Below are positions 55,436-64,000 of a DNA stretch of 64,000 bases, piece by piece. The first letter of the stretch is position 1. Every line of letters starts with the position of its first letter. The notes beneath the pieces were generated by a model, which was not told the origin of the DNA, made no database searches, and saw nothing but the letters and a program-made list of their open reading frames with translations. The position numbers and the translations under genes are program-made. Source of the DNA: Flavobacterium sp. 9AF (GTDB lineage: Bacteria; Bacteroidota; Bacteroidia; Flavobacteriales; Flavobacteriaceae); NCBI RefSeq assembly GCF_902506265.1, contig NZ_LR733556.1:544714-608713 (forward strand). The letters are read 5' to 3'.

Positions 55436-56254
55436 ATTCCATTGTTTCTGTATATTTTATGAATAAATAGTTAGTGTTTAACGGAATGATTTTTCTAATA
55501 TTCTTTGTTTCTTTTTTCAAATTATAAAGTAAACTTAAATCTAAAGCCAATTCATCTACTTGATTTTCCTCTAATGGTTTTTCTCTTATAAAACCTAACA
55601 GTGAAGCAGCAATACCAAACAACTCATAAGTATATTTATCATATAAATATTTTCCTAAAGCATAGTTTTTAAATGGGTCTAAAACTCAAGAAAAATAGCC
55701 ATTTGGAAAACCAGCAAAAGCCATGTAAGAATCTTTCACTGGAATAATTTTTTATTATACATTTTTTATCATAATATAAAAAAGGATTTCCGTTAATTTT
55801 TTCTAATATATCTATTTCATATTGTTCAATTTGCAAGTCTTTATCACAAACGTCTGTAAAGTTGCTATTTATAATCTTCTTTTTAAAGTTTTCGATTCCA
55901 ATAAAAAATTCAGTTGGAATTGAAAGATGACCAATCTGTTTCTTATTTTCAAATGTTTTATTATCAATTTCTGAAATATCATACCCTTCAATTTCGTCCA
56001 ATTCATAAAACATTTCTGCATGAGAACTAGTATATTCAGCGTGATTTAAATCATCAATCGTTAGTAATATCGTTTTATTAAAATTATTTTTTTTATATTC
56101 TATATACTTGCAAGATTTCTTCAAAACTTGAATACTTTTCTATCTGATAATTTGGAAATAAACTAGGTTCAGTAAGAAATGTAACTTTGATTGGTACTTT
56201 TTTAATCAATGTTTTATTTTCAAATATAACCAAAGTTTTTAAGTTCTTGAAACT
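55436..56254 (-). pseudogene. Decayed hypothetical gene with frameshifts and an in-frame stop
   Basis: Reading three frames in turn on the minus strand gives a continuous protein-like sequence. It starts near SFKNLKTLVIFENKT and TEPSLFPNYQIEKY and runs through TILLTIDDLNHAEYTSSHAE. It continues with IPVKDSYMAFAGFPNGYFS and DPFKNYALGKYLYDKYTYEL, then EENQVDELALDLSLLYNLKK. The frame shifts near 56104-56112 (an A run) and near 55747-55755, and a TGA interrupts it at 55686-55688. No start codon is evident at the 5' end, so it may also be truncated. The family is not recognised. The 3' end is uncertain and abuts the convergent LytTR gene. Confidence 0.65.
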
Positions 56255-56315
56255 TTATAATTACTATTGAAATAACAAAAATTATTATTAGTCTTGATGC
56301 AAAAGAAAAAACACA

Positions 56316-56699
56316 TTACTGAAAGGAATAAACAATTGCACCTGAAGTAGAAGTAAATTCTTGAGATTTAACAATTTCATCGTTTACTTGAATTTCAATT
56401 TTAACTGTCTGTATCGTATTGGTTCCATAGCCTAGCGTTAAAACATCTCCTGCATTTACCGTTTTTGTCAATGTTTTTGTATAGGGTAAGACAGGATTAG
56501 GAACATCAGTATTTCCTCCTGTTTCATTTTTATATTGGACTAAAGTAGCAGCGTTAGTTGTGGTACTAGTTACTTTATAAGTTATAGAAACTTGTTTTGG
56601 ATAGGAATTTCCAGAAGAAGATGAACTATCCTCTTTACTGCAAGAAAAGAAAAATGAAACAATAACTGTAATAAGAGCCATTTTTTTTAGTGTTTTCAT
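56316..56699 (-). CDS. Small lipoprotein of MmpS-like appearance
   Basis: A 127-residue lipoprotein (lipobox FFFSCSKED, then a Ser-rich linker). The mature part is a single beta-sandwich-like domain with VSITYKVTSTTTNAATLVQY and IQVNDEIVKSQEF, a pattern seen in many small flavobacterial lipoproteins with MmpS-like folds. The function is unknown. It is a single gene. Confidence 0.7.
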   Translation of the reverse strand: MKTLKKMALITVIVSFFFSCSKEDSSSSSGNSYPKQVSITYKVTSTTTNAATLVQYKNETGGNTDVPNPVLPYTKTLTKTVNAGDVLTLGYGTNTIQTVKIEIQVNDEIVKSQEFTSTSGAIVYSFQ

Positions 56700-56895
56700 A
56701 TAAAGATTTTATTTTGTTTTTACGAATTAAAAAATGTAATGATTAGAATTACTTTCTGGTTTCAAAAATATTTACAACCTAACTAGAATACAATACTTTA
56801 CAATAGGTAATATTAACTACCTGATTTCAGGTAAAATCAAATAAGAATTCAATTAACAAATTCATTTTTATATTTTTATACTCTAAATAATTGGT

Positions 56896-57885
56896 ATGAG
56901 AAAGATATTTTATTTTATACTAGCGAATGCTTTTATTATTTCAATTAATGCGCAGAGATTTAATACTCTAAATGATGATAAGCATTTTATAGATAGTTTA
57001 ACAATTTTAATACAATCTTCATCGGTTGATAGTATAAAATGTTTAAATAGCTTTAAACTAGCTGATTTGTATAGAAGGAATGGAGATATCCAGCATTTTT
57101 ATGAATATTTGAAAATAGGCAAAAAAAATATTTCCAAAAGTCAATACTTAAAAGCATCATCACAATATTATTTTTCACTGAAATATTTAGTTAATGGAGA
57201 TGTTAAGTCATATAAAAATAGTATTATTTCTACTCTACAAAAAATCAAGAAATTTAAGATAAAAGAAAGTTATGAATTACAAGTAATAATTTTGCAAAAT
57301 CTTTCCATAATTAATAGGATGGAAGATAATGAAAAGGAATCGTTAAGAATTCTTGTTGAAGATGCAATTCCAATCGCATATAAATCGCAAAATGATGAAT
57401 TAATTGGAGAAGTTGAAAAACATATTGGTATAGCCCTAATGAATAATGAAGAACGAAGTAAAGCAGATGAATATTTTAAGAAAGCGAATAAAAATTTTTC
57501 TAACGTAACAAAAAAATCTCCAGTTTTTAAAGAATCTACAATTGAGTTAAATTCAATTGCTGCAGAGAATTGTTTTTATATGAAAAAAATAAAAGAAGGA
57601 AAACAATATCTTGATAAAGCACAATCAATTCTAAAAAAATATCCTACATCAAATCTTAATAATTTATACTATTATTCAGAAGGTCTATTATATTTTATAC
57701 AAAATGACTATCCAAAAGCATTATTAAGTTATAACATGGGAATTAAAAACTCTATTAATACAAATGATTTTCAATCACTTAATAGATTAAAATTTGTTAA
57801 ATACCAAACTCTTTTTGAACTTAAACGATATAAAGATGCATTTTTTATTATCTTTAGTATTAAAATAGAGTATAAAAGTAAATAA
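56896..57885 (+). CDS. Secreted TPR-repeat protein, possibly C-terminally truncated
   Basis: A 329-residue protein with a signal peptide (MRKIFYFILANAFIISINAQ) and degenerate TPR helices (KLADLYRRNGDIQHFYEYLK, LIGEVEKHIGIALMNNEERS, YYYSEGLLYFIQNDYPKALL). Flavobacterial proteins of this kind usually continue into a membrane helix, coiled coil and DNA-binding domain. This one stops soon after ELKRYKDAFF with a Lys-rich tail. The next gene, a small DNA-binding protein, begins 4 bp later, so the pair may be a split or degraded regulator, or simply an operon. Confidence 0.7.
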   Translation: MRKIFYFILANAFIISINAQRFNTLNDDKHFIDSLTILIQSSSVDSIKCLNSFKLADLYRRNGDIQHFYEYLKIGKKNISKSQYLKASSQYYFSLKYLVNGDVKSYKNSIISTLQKIKKFKIKESYELQVIILQNLSIINRMEDNEKESLRILVEDAIPIAYKSQNDELIGEVEKHIGIALMNNEERSKADEYFKKANKNFSNVTKKSPVFKESTIELNSIAAENCFYMKKIKEGKQYLDKAQSILKKYPTSNLNNLYYYSEGLLYFIQNDYPKALLSYNMGIKNSINTNDFQSLNRLKFVKYQTLFELKRYKDAFFIIFSIKIEYKSK

Positions 57886-57889
57886 ATAG

Positions 57890-58216
57890 ATGAAAAAAGG
57901 TAAAAATAATATCGATACAGGTAAATTATTGAAGGATTTTATCTCAAAAAATAAGATTAATAAGTCGGCATTAGGAAAAGAAATCCATAGAGACGCAGTT
58001 TCTATTTTAAAATATACCCAAAACAGTAGTATTCAAACAGGTATTTTAATTGAATTATGCCATGCTTTACAACATAATTTTTTTCAGGATATAGCGAATC
58101 AATTACCCACCACTTTTACAGTCAAAGAACATAAAAAAGAAGAAATCGAAGCTTTAAAAGAAACCATAAAAGTATTGCAAATTCAAAACGATTTATTAAT
58201 GAAGTTGAAAGCTTAA
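57890..58216 (+). CDS. Small helix-turn-helix DNA-binding protein
   Basis: A 108-residue protein. An N-terminal XRE-like HTH (about 10-70, GKLLKDFISKNKINKSALGK and VSILKYTQNSSIQTGILIEL) is followed by a short helical/coiled tail (EEIEALKETIKVLQIQNDLL). It lies 4 bp after the TPR gene and 143 bp before the acyl-CoA carboxylase gene. I recall similar proteins near this carboxylase in other flavobacteria, but its targets are unknown. Confidence 0.75.
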   Translation: MKKGKNNIDTGKLLKDFISKNKINKSALGKEIHRDAVSILKYTQNSSIQTGILIELCHALQHNFFQDIANQLPTTFTVKEHKKEEIEALKETIKVLQIQNDLLMKLKA

Positions 58217-58261
58217 AAGAAAAAATATCCAAAATAATAAGCTTCTTTAGATTTTCAAATT

Positions 58262-58311
58262 TCGACTTTCGACTTTCGACTTTTGACTTTTGACTTTTGA
58301 CTTTCAACTTT
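58262..58311. repeat. Heptanucleotide tandem repeat GACTTTY upstream of the carboxylase gene
   Basis: Seven units of 7 bp are in perfect phase: GAC at 58264, 58271, 58278, 58285, 58292 and 58299, and AAC at 58306. Each is followed by TTTC or TTTT. The array ends just before a -7-like TACTTTAG and about 50 bp before the next ATG. Such arrays may vary in copy number between strains. Confidence 0.85.
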
Positions 58312-58359
58312 TCTTTTCGTACTTTAGCGAACCAATAAAAAAACAACAACAAAACACCC

Positions 58360-60003
58360 ATGGATTTACAGTTCAATAAAAACGAAGACCATAATAAATT
58401 ACTCCTTTCCGATTTAAAACAACGCTTTGCCAAAGTAAAATTAGGCGGTGGCCAAAAACGTATCGATAAATTACATGAAGAAGGTAAAATGACCGCTCGT
58501 GAACGTATCGATTATTTATTAGATGATAAAGCAAAAAGCATCGAAATAGGTGCTTTTGTAGGTGATGGTATGTATGAAGAACATGGGGGTTGTCCTTCTG
58601 GTGGTGTGGTGGTTAAAATAGGTTATATCCAAGGAAAACAATGCATCGTGGTGGCAAATGATGCCACTGTTAAAGCGGGTGCTTGGTTCCCAATAACTGG
58701 TAAAAAGAATTTAAGAGCGCAAGAAATTGCCATTGAAAATAGATTACCCATCATTTATTTAGTAGATTCTGCTGGGGTGTATTTACCCATGCAAGACGAA
58801 ATCTTTCCAGATAAAGAACACTTCGGTCGTATTTTTCGTAATAACGCTATCATGAGCAGTATGGGAATTACGCAAATCGCTGCTGTAATGGGAAGTTGCG
58901 TGGCAGGTGGTGCCTATTTACCTATCATGAGTGATGAAGCTTTAATTGTAGATAAAACAGGTAGTATTTTCCTTGCGGGAAGTTACTTAGTAAAAGCAGC
59001 CATTGGAGAAAGCATAGACAATGAAACTTTAGGTGGTGCCACTACACACTGTGAAATTTCGGGTGTGACCGATTTTAAAGCGAAAGACGATGCTGCTGCT
59101 TTAGACCGAATTAAAAGTGTGGTAGGCAAAATGGGCGATTTTGAAAAAGCAGGTTTCAATCGTATAAAACCTGAAAAACCAGCTCTTGATCCTAAGGAAA
59201 TATATGGTATTTTACCCAAAGCACGTAACGAACAATACGATATGATGGAAATCATCAATCGTTTAGTAGATAATTCTGAGTTTGATGAATACAAAGCCGG
59301 TTACGGCCAAACTATCATTACTGGTTATGCTCGTATCGACGGTTGGGCTGTAGGTATTGTGGCTAACCAACGTAAAATAGTAAAAACCACTGGTGCGAAA
59401 ACAAAACCAAGTGAGATGCAGTTTGGTGGCGTAATCTATTCCGATTCTGCTGATAAAGCCACTCGTTTTATTGCCAATTGCAATCAAAAGAAAATTCCTT
59501 TAGTCTTTTTACAAGATGTAACGGGTTTTATGGTAGGAAGTAAATCAGAACATGGTGGTATTATTAAAGATGGTGCCAAAATGGTAAATGCAGTTTCGAA
59601 TTCGGTGGTACCCAAATTTACAGTGGTCGTTGGTAATTCATATGGTGCTGGTAATTACGCCATGTGCGGAAAAGCTTATGATCCACGTTTAATTTTTGCA
59701 TGGCCAAGTGCTGAACTAGCGGTAATGGGTGGTGCTCAAGCTGCCAAAGTGTTGCTGCAAATTGAAGCCGCTTCCCTTAAAAAACAAGGTAAAATTGTAG
59801 ATGAAAAAGTGGAACAAGAATTATTTGATAAAATTAAAGCGCGTTACGATGCTCAAGTATCGCCTTATTATGCAGCCGCGCGTTTATGGACCGATGCCAT
59901 TATTGATCCTTTAGACACTCGTACCTGGATTTCCATGGGTATTGAAGCAGCCAACCACGCTCCTATTGAAAAACCGTTTAATTTAGGGGTGATTCAGGTT
60001 TAA
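58360..60003 (+). CDS. Acyl-CoA carboxylase beta (carboxyltransferase) subunit
   Basis: Carboxyltransferase of 547 residues that transfers CO2 from biotin to an acyl-CoA, either propionyl- or methylcrotonyl-type. It has the crotonase-like two-domain fold: MTARERIDYLLDD, the oxyanion-hole segment MGSCVAGGAYLPIMSDE, then VTGFMVGSKSEHGGIIKDGA and the second GNSYGAGNYAMCGKAY. No biotin carboxylase or biotin carrier gene is adjacent, so substrate identity cannot be read from the neighbourhood. Codon use is more GC-rich at third positions than its neighbours, consistent with high expression. Confidence 0.92.
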   Translation: MDLQFNKNEDHNKLLLSDLKQRFAKVKLGGGQKRIDKLHEEGKMTARERIDYLLDDKAKSIEIGAFVGDGMYEEHGGCPSGGVVVKIGYIQGKQCIVVANDATVKAGAWFPITGKKNLRAQEIAIENRLPIIYLVDSAGVYLPMQDEIFPDKEHFGRIFRNNAIMSSMGITQIAAVMGSCVAGGAYLPIMSDEALIVDKTGSIFLAGSYLVKAAIGESIDNETLGGATTHCEISGVTDFKAKDDAAALDRIKSVVGKMGDFEKAGFNRIKPEKPALDPKEIYGILPKARNEQYDMMEIINRLVDNSEFDEYKAGYGQTIITGYARIDGWAVGIVANQRKIVKTTGAKTKPSEMQFGGVIYSDSADKATRFIANCNQKKIPLVFLQDVTGFMVGSKSEHGGIIKDGAKMVNAVSNSVVPKFTVVVGNSYGAGNYAMCGKAYDPRLIFAWPSAELAVMGGAQAAKVLLQIEAASLKKQGKIVDEKVEQELFDKIKARYDAQVSPYYAAARLWTDAIIDPLDTRTWISMGIEAANHAPIEKPFNLGVIQV

Positions 60004-60011
60004 ATTATAAT

Positions 60012-60072
60012 TTTGTCATCCCGAACTTGATTCGGGATCTTTTTAAGATGCTGAAACAAGTTCAGCATGACA
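60012..60072. repeat. Dispersed hairpin element, core only (copy 3)
   Basis: Two adjacent palindromes, TCATCCCGAACTTGATTCGG and ATGCTGAAACAAGTTCAGCA, each with short loops, sit between the carboxylase and pseudouridine synthase genes. They match the inner blocks of the element at 45523-45668 but lack its outer inverted ends. They could terminate or attenuate the transcript. Confidence 0.75.
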
Positions 60073-60082
60073 ACTCAAATAT

Positions 60083-61750
60083 ATGCTATTTAATAAATTT
60101 CAACCTTTCAAAACTAATATTTCTGGTATTTCTTTACCAGCAAAATTTACGTTTCCTTTTTATTACGAACCGCATGAATTGAGTATTCTAGCTGCAAAAG
60201 AGTTGCAAGAATATTTAACTTCTCAAACTGATTTTGAACATAATTTTGGATTACAAGAGGACCAAACGGGTTTAGTCATTGGAAAAATGTTTGGGGTTTT
60301 GGTCTGTCAAGATAAAGCAGGAAATTTAGGGTATTTATGGGCTTTTTCAGGAAAATTGGCCGAAAATAATCATCTCAACTATTTTGTACCACCTGTTTTT
60401 GACATGCTACAACAAGATGGTTTTTTCAAAAAAGAAGAAGAAGTTTTAAATGCTATCAATCGAGAAATTGAAAGTTTAAAAAAAGACAACAACTATCTTT
60501 TCGCTAAGGAACATTGGGCTACGACCCAAAAAAAAGCAACTGAGGATCTTCAAAATCAAAAAGAAAGAATCAAGGATTTAAAAATGGCTAGAGATATAAA
60601 GAGACAAAATTTTGCTACAAACGCTACTCCAACTGAAATTGAAGCATTTGAGCATGAACTTTCTGAAGAAAGCAAAAAAGAAAGTATTTTACTCAAAAAA
60701 ATGACCAAATACTGGAATTATCAGTTAGAAGATGCTAAAAAGGAAATGCAAGTTTTTTCAGATAAAATTACAGAATTGAAAGAGCTTCGTAAACAAAAAT
60801 CGGGTGAATTACAACAGCAATTATTTGATCAATATGCCTTTCTAAATCAAAACAAAAAACTAAAAAGTATTGGTGCAATATTCGATAATAATCCGCCAGC
60901 AGGTTCAGGGGAATGTGCGGCTCCAAAATTATTACAATATGCTTTTGAAAATGATTTAACGCCTATCGCTATGGCTGAATTTTGGTGGGGTCAATCTCCA
61001 AAATCGGAAGTACGCAAACACCAACAGTTTTATCCTGCTTGTAGAAGCAAATGCGAACCTATTTTGGAACATATGCTAGAAGGCATTGTTATGGATGACA
61101 ACCCTTTTTTAGAAAATCCTGCCGAAGGAAAAGAGATAGAAGTCGTTTTTGAGGATACGTATTTAGCAGTAATCAATAAACCCGCTGAATTTCTTTCAGT
61201 TCCTGGAAAAAATGTAAAAGATTCGGTATACCAAAGAGTAAAAGAGTTATATCCAGAAGCTACTGGTCCTTTAATTGTGCATCGTTTAGATATGTCTACT
61301 TCTGGCTTACTTTTAATTGCGAAATCAGAAGCCGTCTATAAAGAATTACAATCGCAATTTATCAAACGTACGGTTCAAAAAAGATATGTCGCACTTTTGG
61401 ATGGTATTGTAGCTACCGATGAAGGGTATATTGATTTGCCGCTACGTGTAGATTTAGACAATAGACCCAATCAATTGGTGTGTTATGAGCATGGAAAACC
61501 CGCGCAAACCAAATACAAAGTTATCGAACGAAAAGAAGGAAAAACGCGCATTCACTTCTTCCCTATTTCTGGACGTACCCATCAATTACGGGTACATGCT
61601 TCACATCGTTTAGGGTTAAATTGTCCTATCATTGGCGATGATTTATATGGTACTAAATCCAACAGATTGCATTTACACGCAGAAGAAATAACATTTTGGC
61701 ATCCTATTTTAAAAGAAAATATTACTATTTTTGAAGAAGCAGAATTTTAA
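60083..61750 (+). CDS. Long RluA-family RNA pseudouridine synthase
   Basis: A 555-residue protein. The C-terminal third (about 350-555) is an RluA-type pseudouridine synthase with the catalytic HRLDMSTSGLLLIAK (D403) and SGRTHQLRVHA. The N-terminal part contains a long coiled coil (about 130-265) and a Cys-containing segment (SGECAAPKLLQYAF, FYPACRSKCEP). This extended form is known in Bacteroidota and some proteobacteria. The RNA target is probably rRNA or tRNA but cannot be set from sequence. Confidence 0.9.
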   Translation: MLFNKFQPFKTNISGISLPAKFTFPFYYEPHELSILAAKELQEYLTSQTDFEHNFGLQEDQTGLVIGKMFGVLVCQDKAGNLGYLWAFSGKLAENNHLNYFVPPVFDMLQQDGFFKKEEEVLNAINREIESLKKDNNYLFAKEHWATTQKKATEDLQNQKERIKDLKMARDIKRQNFATNATPTEIEAFEHELSEESKKESILLKKMTKYWNYQLEDAKKEMQVFSDKITELKELRKQKSGELQQQLFDQYAFLNQNKKLKSIGAIFDNNPPAGSGECAAPKLLQYAFENDLTPIAMAEFWWGQSPKSEVRKHQQFYPACRSKCEPILEHMLEGIVMDDNPFLENPAEGKEIEVVFEDTYLAVINKPAEFLSVPGKNVKDSVYQRVKELYPEATGPLIVHRLDMSTSGLLLIAKSEAVYKELQSQFIKRTVQKRYVALLDGIVATDEGYIDLPLRVDLDNRPNQLVCYEHGKPAQTKYKVIERKEGKTRIHFFPISGRTHQLRVHASHRLGLNCPIIGDDLYGTKSNRLHLHAEEITFWHPILKENITIFEEAEF

Positions 61751-61787
61751 TTACACTGCTACTTACACTACAACCTATCAAGAAAAA

Positions 61788-63410
61788 ATGAAAAATCTAC
61801 TTATCATAAGCTTATTTTTATTGGTTTACCAAAACACCACAGCACAAAACTTTACTCGCAGAGACTCTTTGCATGGAGGACTCCGTTTTGAAAGAAATTG
61901 CTTTGATGTGCAACGCTATGATTTGAATATTAAAATAAACCCAGACGAAAAAAGTATAGTGGGCTATAACGACATTACTTTTAAAGTAGTGGAATCTACT
62001 AAGAAAATACAATTGGATTTATTTGATAACATGAAAGTGGATTCTATTGTATGGAATAATAAAAAACTAACTTACAAAAGAGATTATGATGCTGTTTTTG
62101 TAAGTTTCCCCAATGAATTAACAAAAAACACCACTGAAAAAGTACGTTTTTACTATTCTGGAAATCCTAAAATCGCTAAAAATGCTCCTTGGGATGGCGG
62201 ATTTGTATTTAAGAAAGACAGTAATGACAAACCGTTTATTGCAGTGGCTGTACAAGGTACTGGTGCTAGTTTATGGTATCCTGTAAAAGATTCACAAACA
62301 GACGAACCCGATTTAGGTGCTTCTATTAAAGTGGCTGTACCCAATGGTTTAATGAACGTATCCAATGGTCGTTTTATCAAAAAAGAAGCGGTTGGAAATG
62401 ATTATACTCGTTGGGATTGGGAAGTTAAAAACCCAATCAACAACTACACCATTACCGTTAATATTGCCGATTATATTCACATTCATGATGAAATTGAAAA
62501 CTTAGACTTAGACTACTATGTTTTAAGAGAAAATAAAGACAAAGCCATCGCTCATTTTGATGCAGATGTTAAACCAATGATGGCTTGTTTTCAGGAAAAA
62601 TTTGGACAATATCCCTTTTGGGAAGATGGTTATAAATTAGTAGAAACGCCTTATTTAGGTATGGAACACCAAAGTGCTGTCGCGTATGGTAATAAATACA
62701 AAAAGGGATATTTGGGTAGAGACTTGTCTGGAACAGGTGAAGGAATGAATTTTGATTTTATTATTATTCATGAAACTGGTCATGAATGGTTTGGAAATAG
62801 TGTGACCAGTAAAGACATTGCCGACATGTGGATACATGAAGGTTTTACAACTTATAGCGAGACTGTTTTTATTGAATGTCAAAAAGGCTATGAAGCCGCA
62901 ATGAAATACATTAATGGTCAATCTAAGAATGTACAAAATGACAAACCTATTATTGGTCAGTTTGGCGTAAATAATGAAGGAAGTGGAGACATGTACTATA
63001 AAGGAGCTTTACTTCTAAATACTTTACGTCATGTGGTAGATAATGATAACAAATGGTGGTCTATTTTATTAAAATATTCTAACACTTTTAAAAAGAAGAT
63101 TATAGACACAAAAACCGTAATCGATTTCTTCAATAAAGAAACAGGTCGAAATTTAACTCCAATTTTCAATCAATATTTAAATTATACTACTATTCCTAAA
63201 TTAGAAATTAAAGGGTATAAAAAACAATTTCAATACCGTTGGGTAACAGAAGAACTCCATTTTGTTATGCCTGTAGATATAATGATAGGTGATAAAAAAG
63301 TGCGTTTAAATGCAACCAATGAATGGCAAAAAGCAGGAGAATTTATCAAAGACTATAGTGACATCAAAGTATTAAAAAACCATTTTTTTATTACTACAAA
63401 TGCAAACTAA
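61788..63410 (+). CDS. Secreted M1-family metallopeptidase
   Basis: Aminopeptidase-type protein of 540 residues from the ATG at 61788, which begins a clean signal peptide (MKNLLIISLFLLVYQNTTAQ). An ATG at 61731 inside the previous gene would add an unlikely leader. The N-terminal beta domain is followed by a GMEHQS substrate-binding loop (the GxMEN equivalent). The zinc site HETGHEWFGN has a downstream Glu in WIHEGF, giving HExxH-18-E. It lacks the long C-terminal helical domain of larger M1 enzymes. It probably trims peptides in the periplasm. Confidence 0.92.
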   Translation: MKNLLIISLFLLVYQNTTAQNFTRRDSLHGGLRFERNCFDVQRYDLNIKINPDEKSIVGYNDITFKVVESTKKIQLDLFDNMKVDSIVWNNKKLTYKRDYDAVFVSFPNELTKNTTEKVRFYYSGNPKIAKNAPWDGGFVFKKDSNDKPFIAVAVQGTGASLWYPVKDSQTDEPDLGASIKVAVPNGLMNVSNGRFIKKEAVGNDYTRWDWEVKNPINNYTITVNIADYIHIHDEIENLDLDYYVLRENKDKAIAHFDADVKPMMACFQEKFGQYPFWEDGYKLVETPYLGMEHQSAVAYGNKYKKGYLGRDLSGTGEGMNFDFIIIHETGHEWFGNSVTSKDIADMWIHEGFTTYSETVFIECQKGYEAAMKYINGQSKNVQNDKPIIGQFGVNNEGSGDMYYKGALLLNTLRHVVDNDNKWWSILLKYSNTFKKKIIDTKTVIDFFNKETGRNLTPIFNQYLNYTTIPKLEIKGYKKQFQYRWVTEELHFVMPVDIMIGDKKVRLNATNEWQKAGEFIKDYSDIKVLKNHFFITTNAN

Positions 63411-63414
63411 TAAA

Positions 63415-64000
63415 CTAATTCTGCTTTATCATTTTTAAGGTTTCTATTCGGTTGAGTTTTCCTGTTTCTGTTGTTACAAATTTTGGAATAAAATAAATCG
63501 CTTTGGGTTTTTCAAATTTGTTTAAGTTATCAAAAACAGTATCAGGAATACTTTTCTCTTTAGATTCAATCACCAATATTACTTTCTGGCCAAGTTTTTC
63601 ATCAGACTCACTGGCAATAAAAAAGCGTTCCTTAATAAAACTTTGCAATTTGATTTCAATTTGCTCAGGAAATAATTTTATACCACCACTATTTATTACA
63701 CTATCAAAACGACCTAACCATATAAACTCTTTTTCATTTACAAGGGTAACAATATCATTTGTAACAATTGGATCAGCTAAAATTTTAGGTGCTTGAATAA
63801 CTAAACAATCTCTATCGTCTTTAGAAATTGAAATATTAGGTAAGGTTTTAAATGTTTCGGTTCCTATTTTCCTAGCCGCTACATGAGTTATCGTTTCTGT
63901 CATTCCATAGGTTTCAAAAGCATTTATTTTTTTCTTTTTTAACTTTTCAGCTAAGGCTTTAGAAACAGGTGCGCCTCCAATAATTATCTTTTTTATATGT
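63415..64000 (-). CDS. menE: o-Succinylbenzoate-CoA ligase / AMP-binding enzyme (partial)
   Basis: The C-terminal part of an acyl-CoA synthetase runs off the right edge of the window; the frame stays open from 63903 to 64000. Adenylate-forming motifs present are IIIGGAPVS, YGMTETITHVAARKIG (A5 region), WLGRFDSVINSGGIKLFPEQ (A7-A8) and the terminal TGKLNRIETLK with the catalytic Lys. The small size after the YGMTE motif and the wording of these motifs fit MenE of menaquinone synthesis in Bacteroidota, but the N-terminus is missing. Confidence 0.8.
   Translation of the reverse strand, partial: HIKKIIIGGAPVSKALAEKLKKKKINAFETYGMTETITHVAARKIGTETFKTLPNISISKDDRDCLVIQAPKILADPIVTNDIVTLVNEKEFIWLGRFDSVINSGGIKLFPEQIEIKLQSFIKERFFIASESDEKLGQKVILVIESKEKSIPDTVFDNLNKFEKPKAIYFIPKFVTTETGKLNRIETLKMIKQN

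Noticed and set aside
55266..55622. Minus-strand ORF overlapping the end of the second LytTR gene
   Set aside because: It has no independent start; it is the 3' part of the decayed gene, and its last portion is antisense to the regulator.
58262..58311. CRISPR-like array
   Set aside because: The units are 7 bp with no spacers, so this is a simple tandem repeat.

Overview
The window is AT-rich chromosomal DNA from a member of the Bacteroidota, almost certainly a flavobacterium. The evidence is several SusC/SusD pairs, many secreted proteins ending in type IX secretion (T9SS) sorting domains, LytS/LytTR regulatory pairs, promoter elements of the TAnnTTTG type, and housekeeping genes (uvrA, rlmH, folP, comM, menE) of flavobacterial character. 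No tRNA, rRNA, CRISPR array, prophage or complete insertion sequence was seen.

Region 1 (1-16.3 kb) is a compact chitin utilization locus. On the minus strand, in transcription order, lie susC, susD, a NagB-PIG-L fusion, a GH20 hexosaminidase and a giant two-catalytic-domain GH18 chitinase (ChiA). A divergent LytS-like kinase and LytTR regulator face them. ChiA carries a nearly perfect 876-bp in-frame tandem duplication.

Region 2 (16.4-25.1 kb) holds four secreted enzymes with unrelated catalytic modules: GH16, GH18, a metzincin protease and GH64. All end in the same cassette: a calcium-type beta/gamma-crystallin, a CBM6 and a T9SS sorting domain. Region 3 (25.3-40.6 kb) is a beta-1,3-glucan (laminarin-type) PUL: SusC, SusD, a surface glycan-binding lipoprotein, GH16, GH3 and GH16. 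With it are a membrane-bound propeller/LuxR-type regulator and a secreted two-domain putative glycan-binding protein. Chitin plus beta-1,3-glucan is the composition of fungal cell walls, so regions 1-3 together look like a fungal-wall (mycolytic) degradation system; this is inference.

Two sets of apparent operators tie the locus together. Direct repeats of an AACMAACRRC-like box at exact 21-bp period lie upstream of chiA, the chitin susC and the metalloprotease. This is the geometry expected for LytTR regulators. A shared 14-bp box containing TATAGGTA lies about 200 bp upstream of both the glucan susC and the secreted binding-protein gene. A strong terminator after the GH64 gene separates the two apparent regulons.

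Region 4 (41-64 kb) is mostly ordinary: uvrA, rlmH, folP, a comM-like gene, small lipoproteins, a DUF4249/TonB receptor pair with its own LytS/LytTR system, a decayed pseudogene, a TPR/HTH pair, an acyl-CoA carboxylase beta subunit, a long RluA-type pseudouridine synthase, an M1 peptidase and a partial menE. The DUF4249/LytTR divergent promoter contains four half-sites in two 21-bp-spaced pairs. A dispersed hairpin repeat occurs three times in the window.
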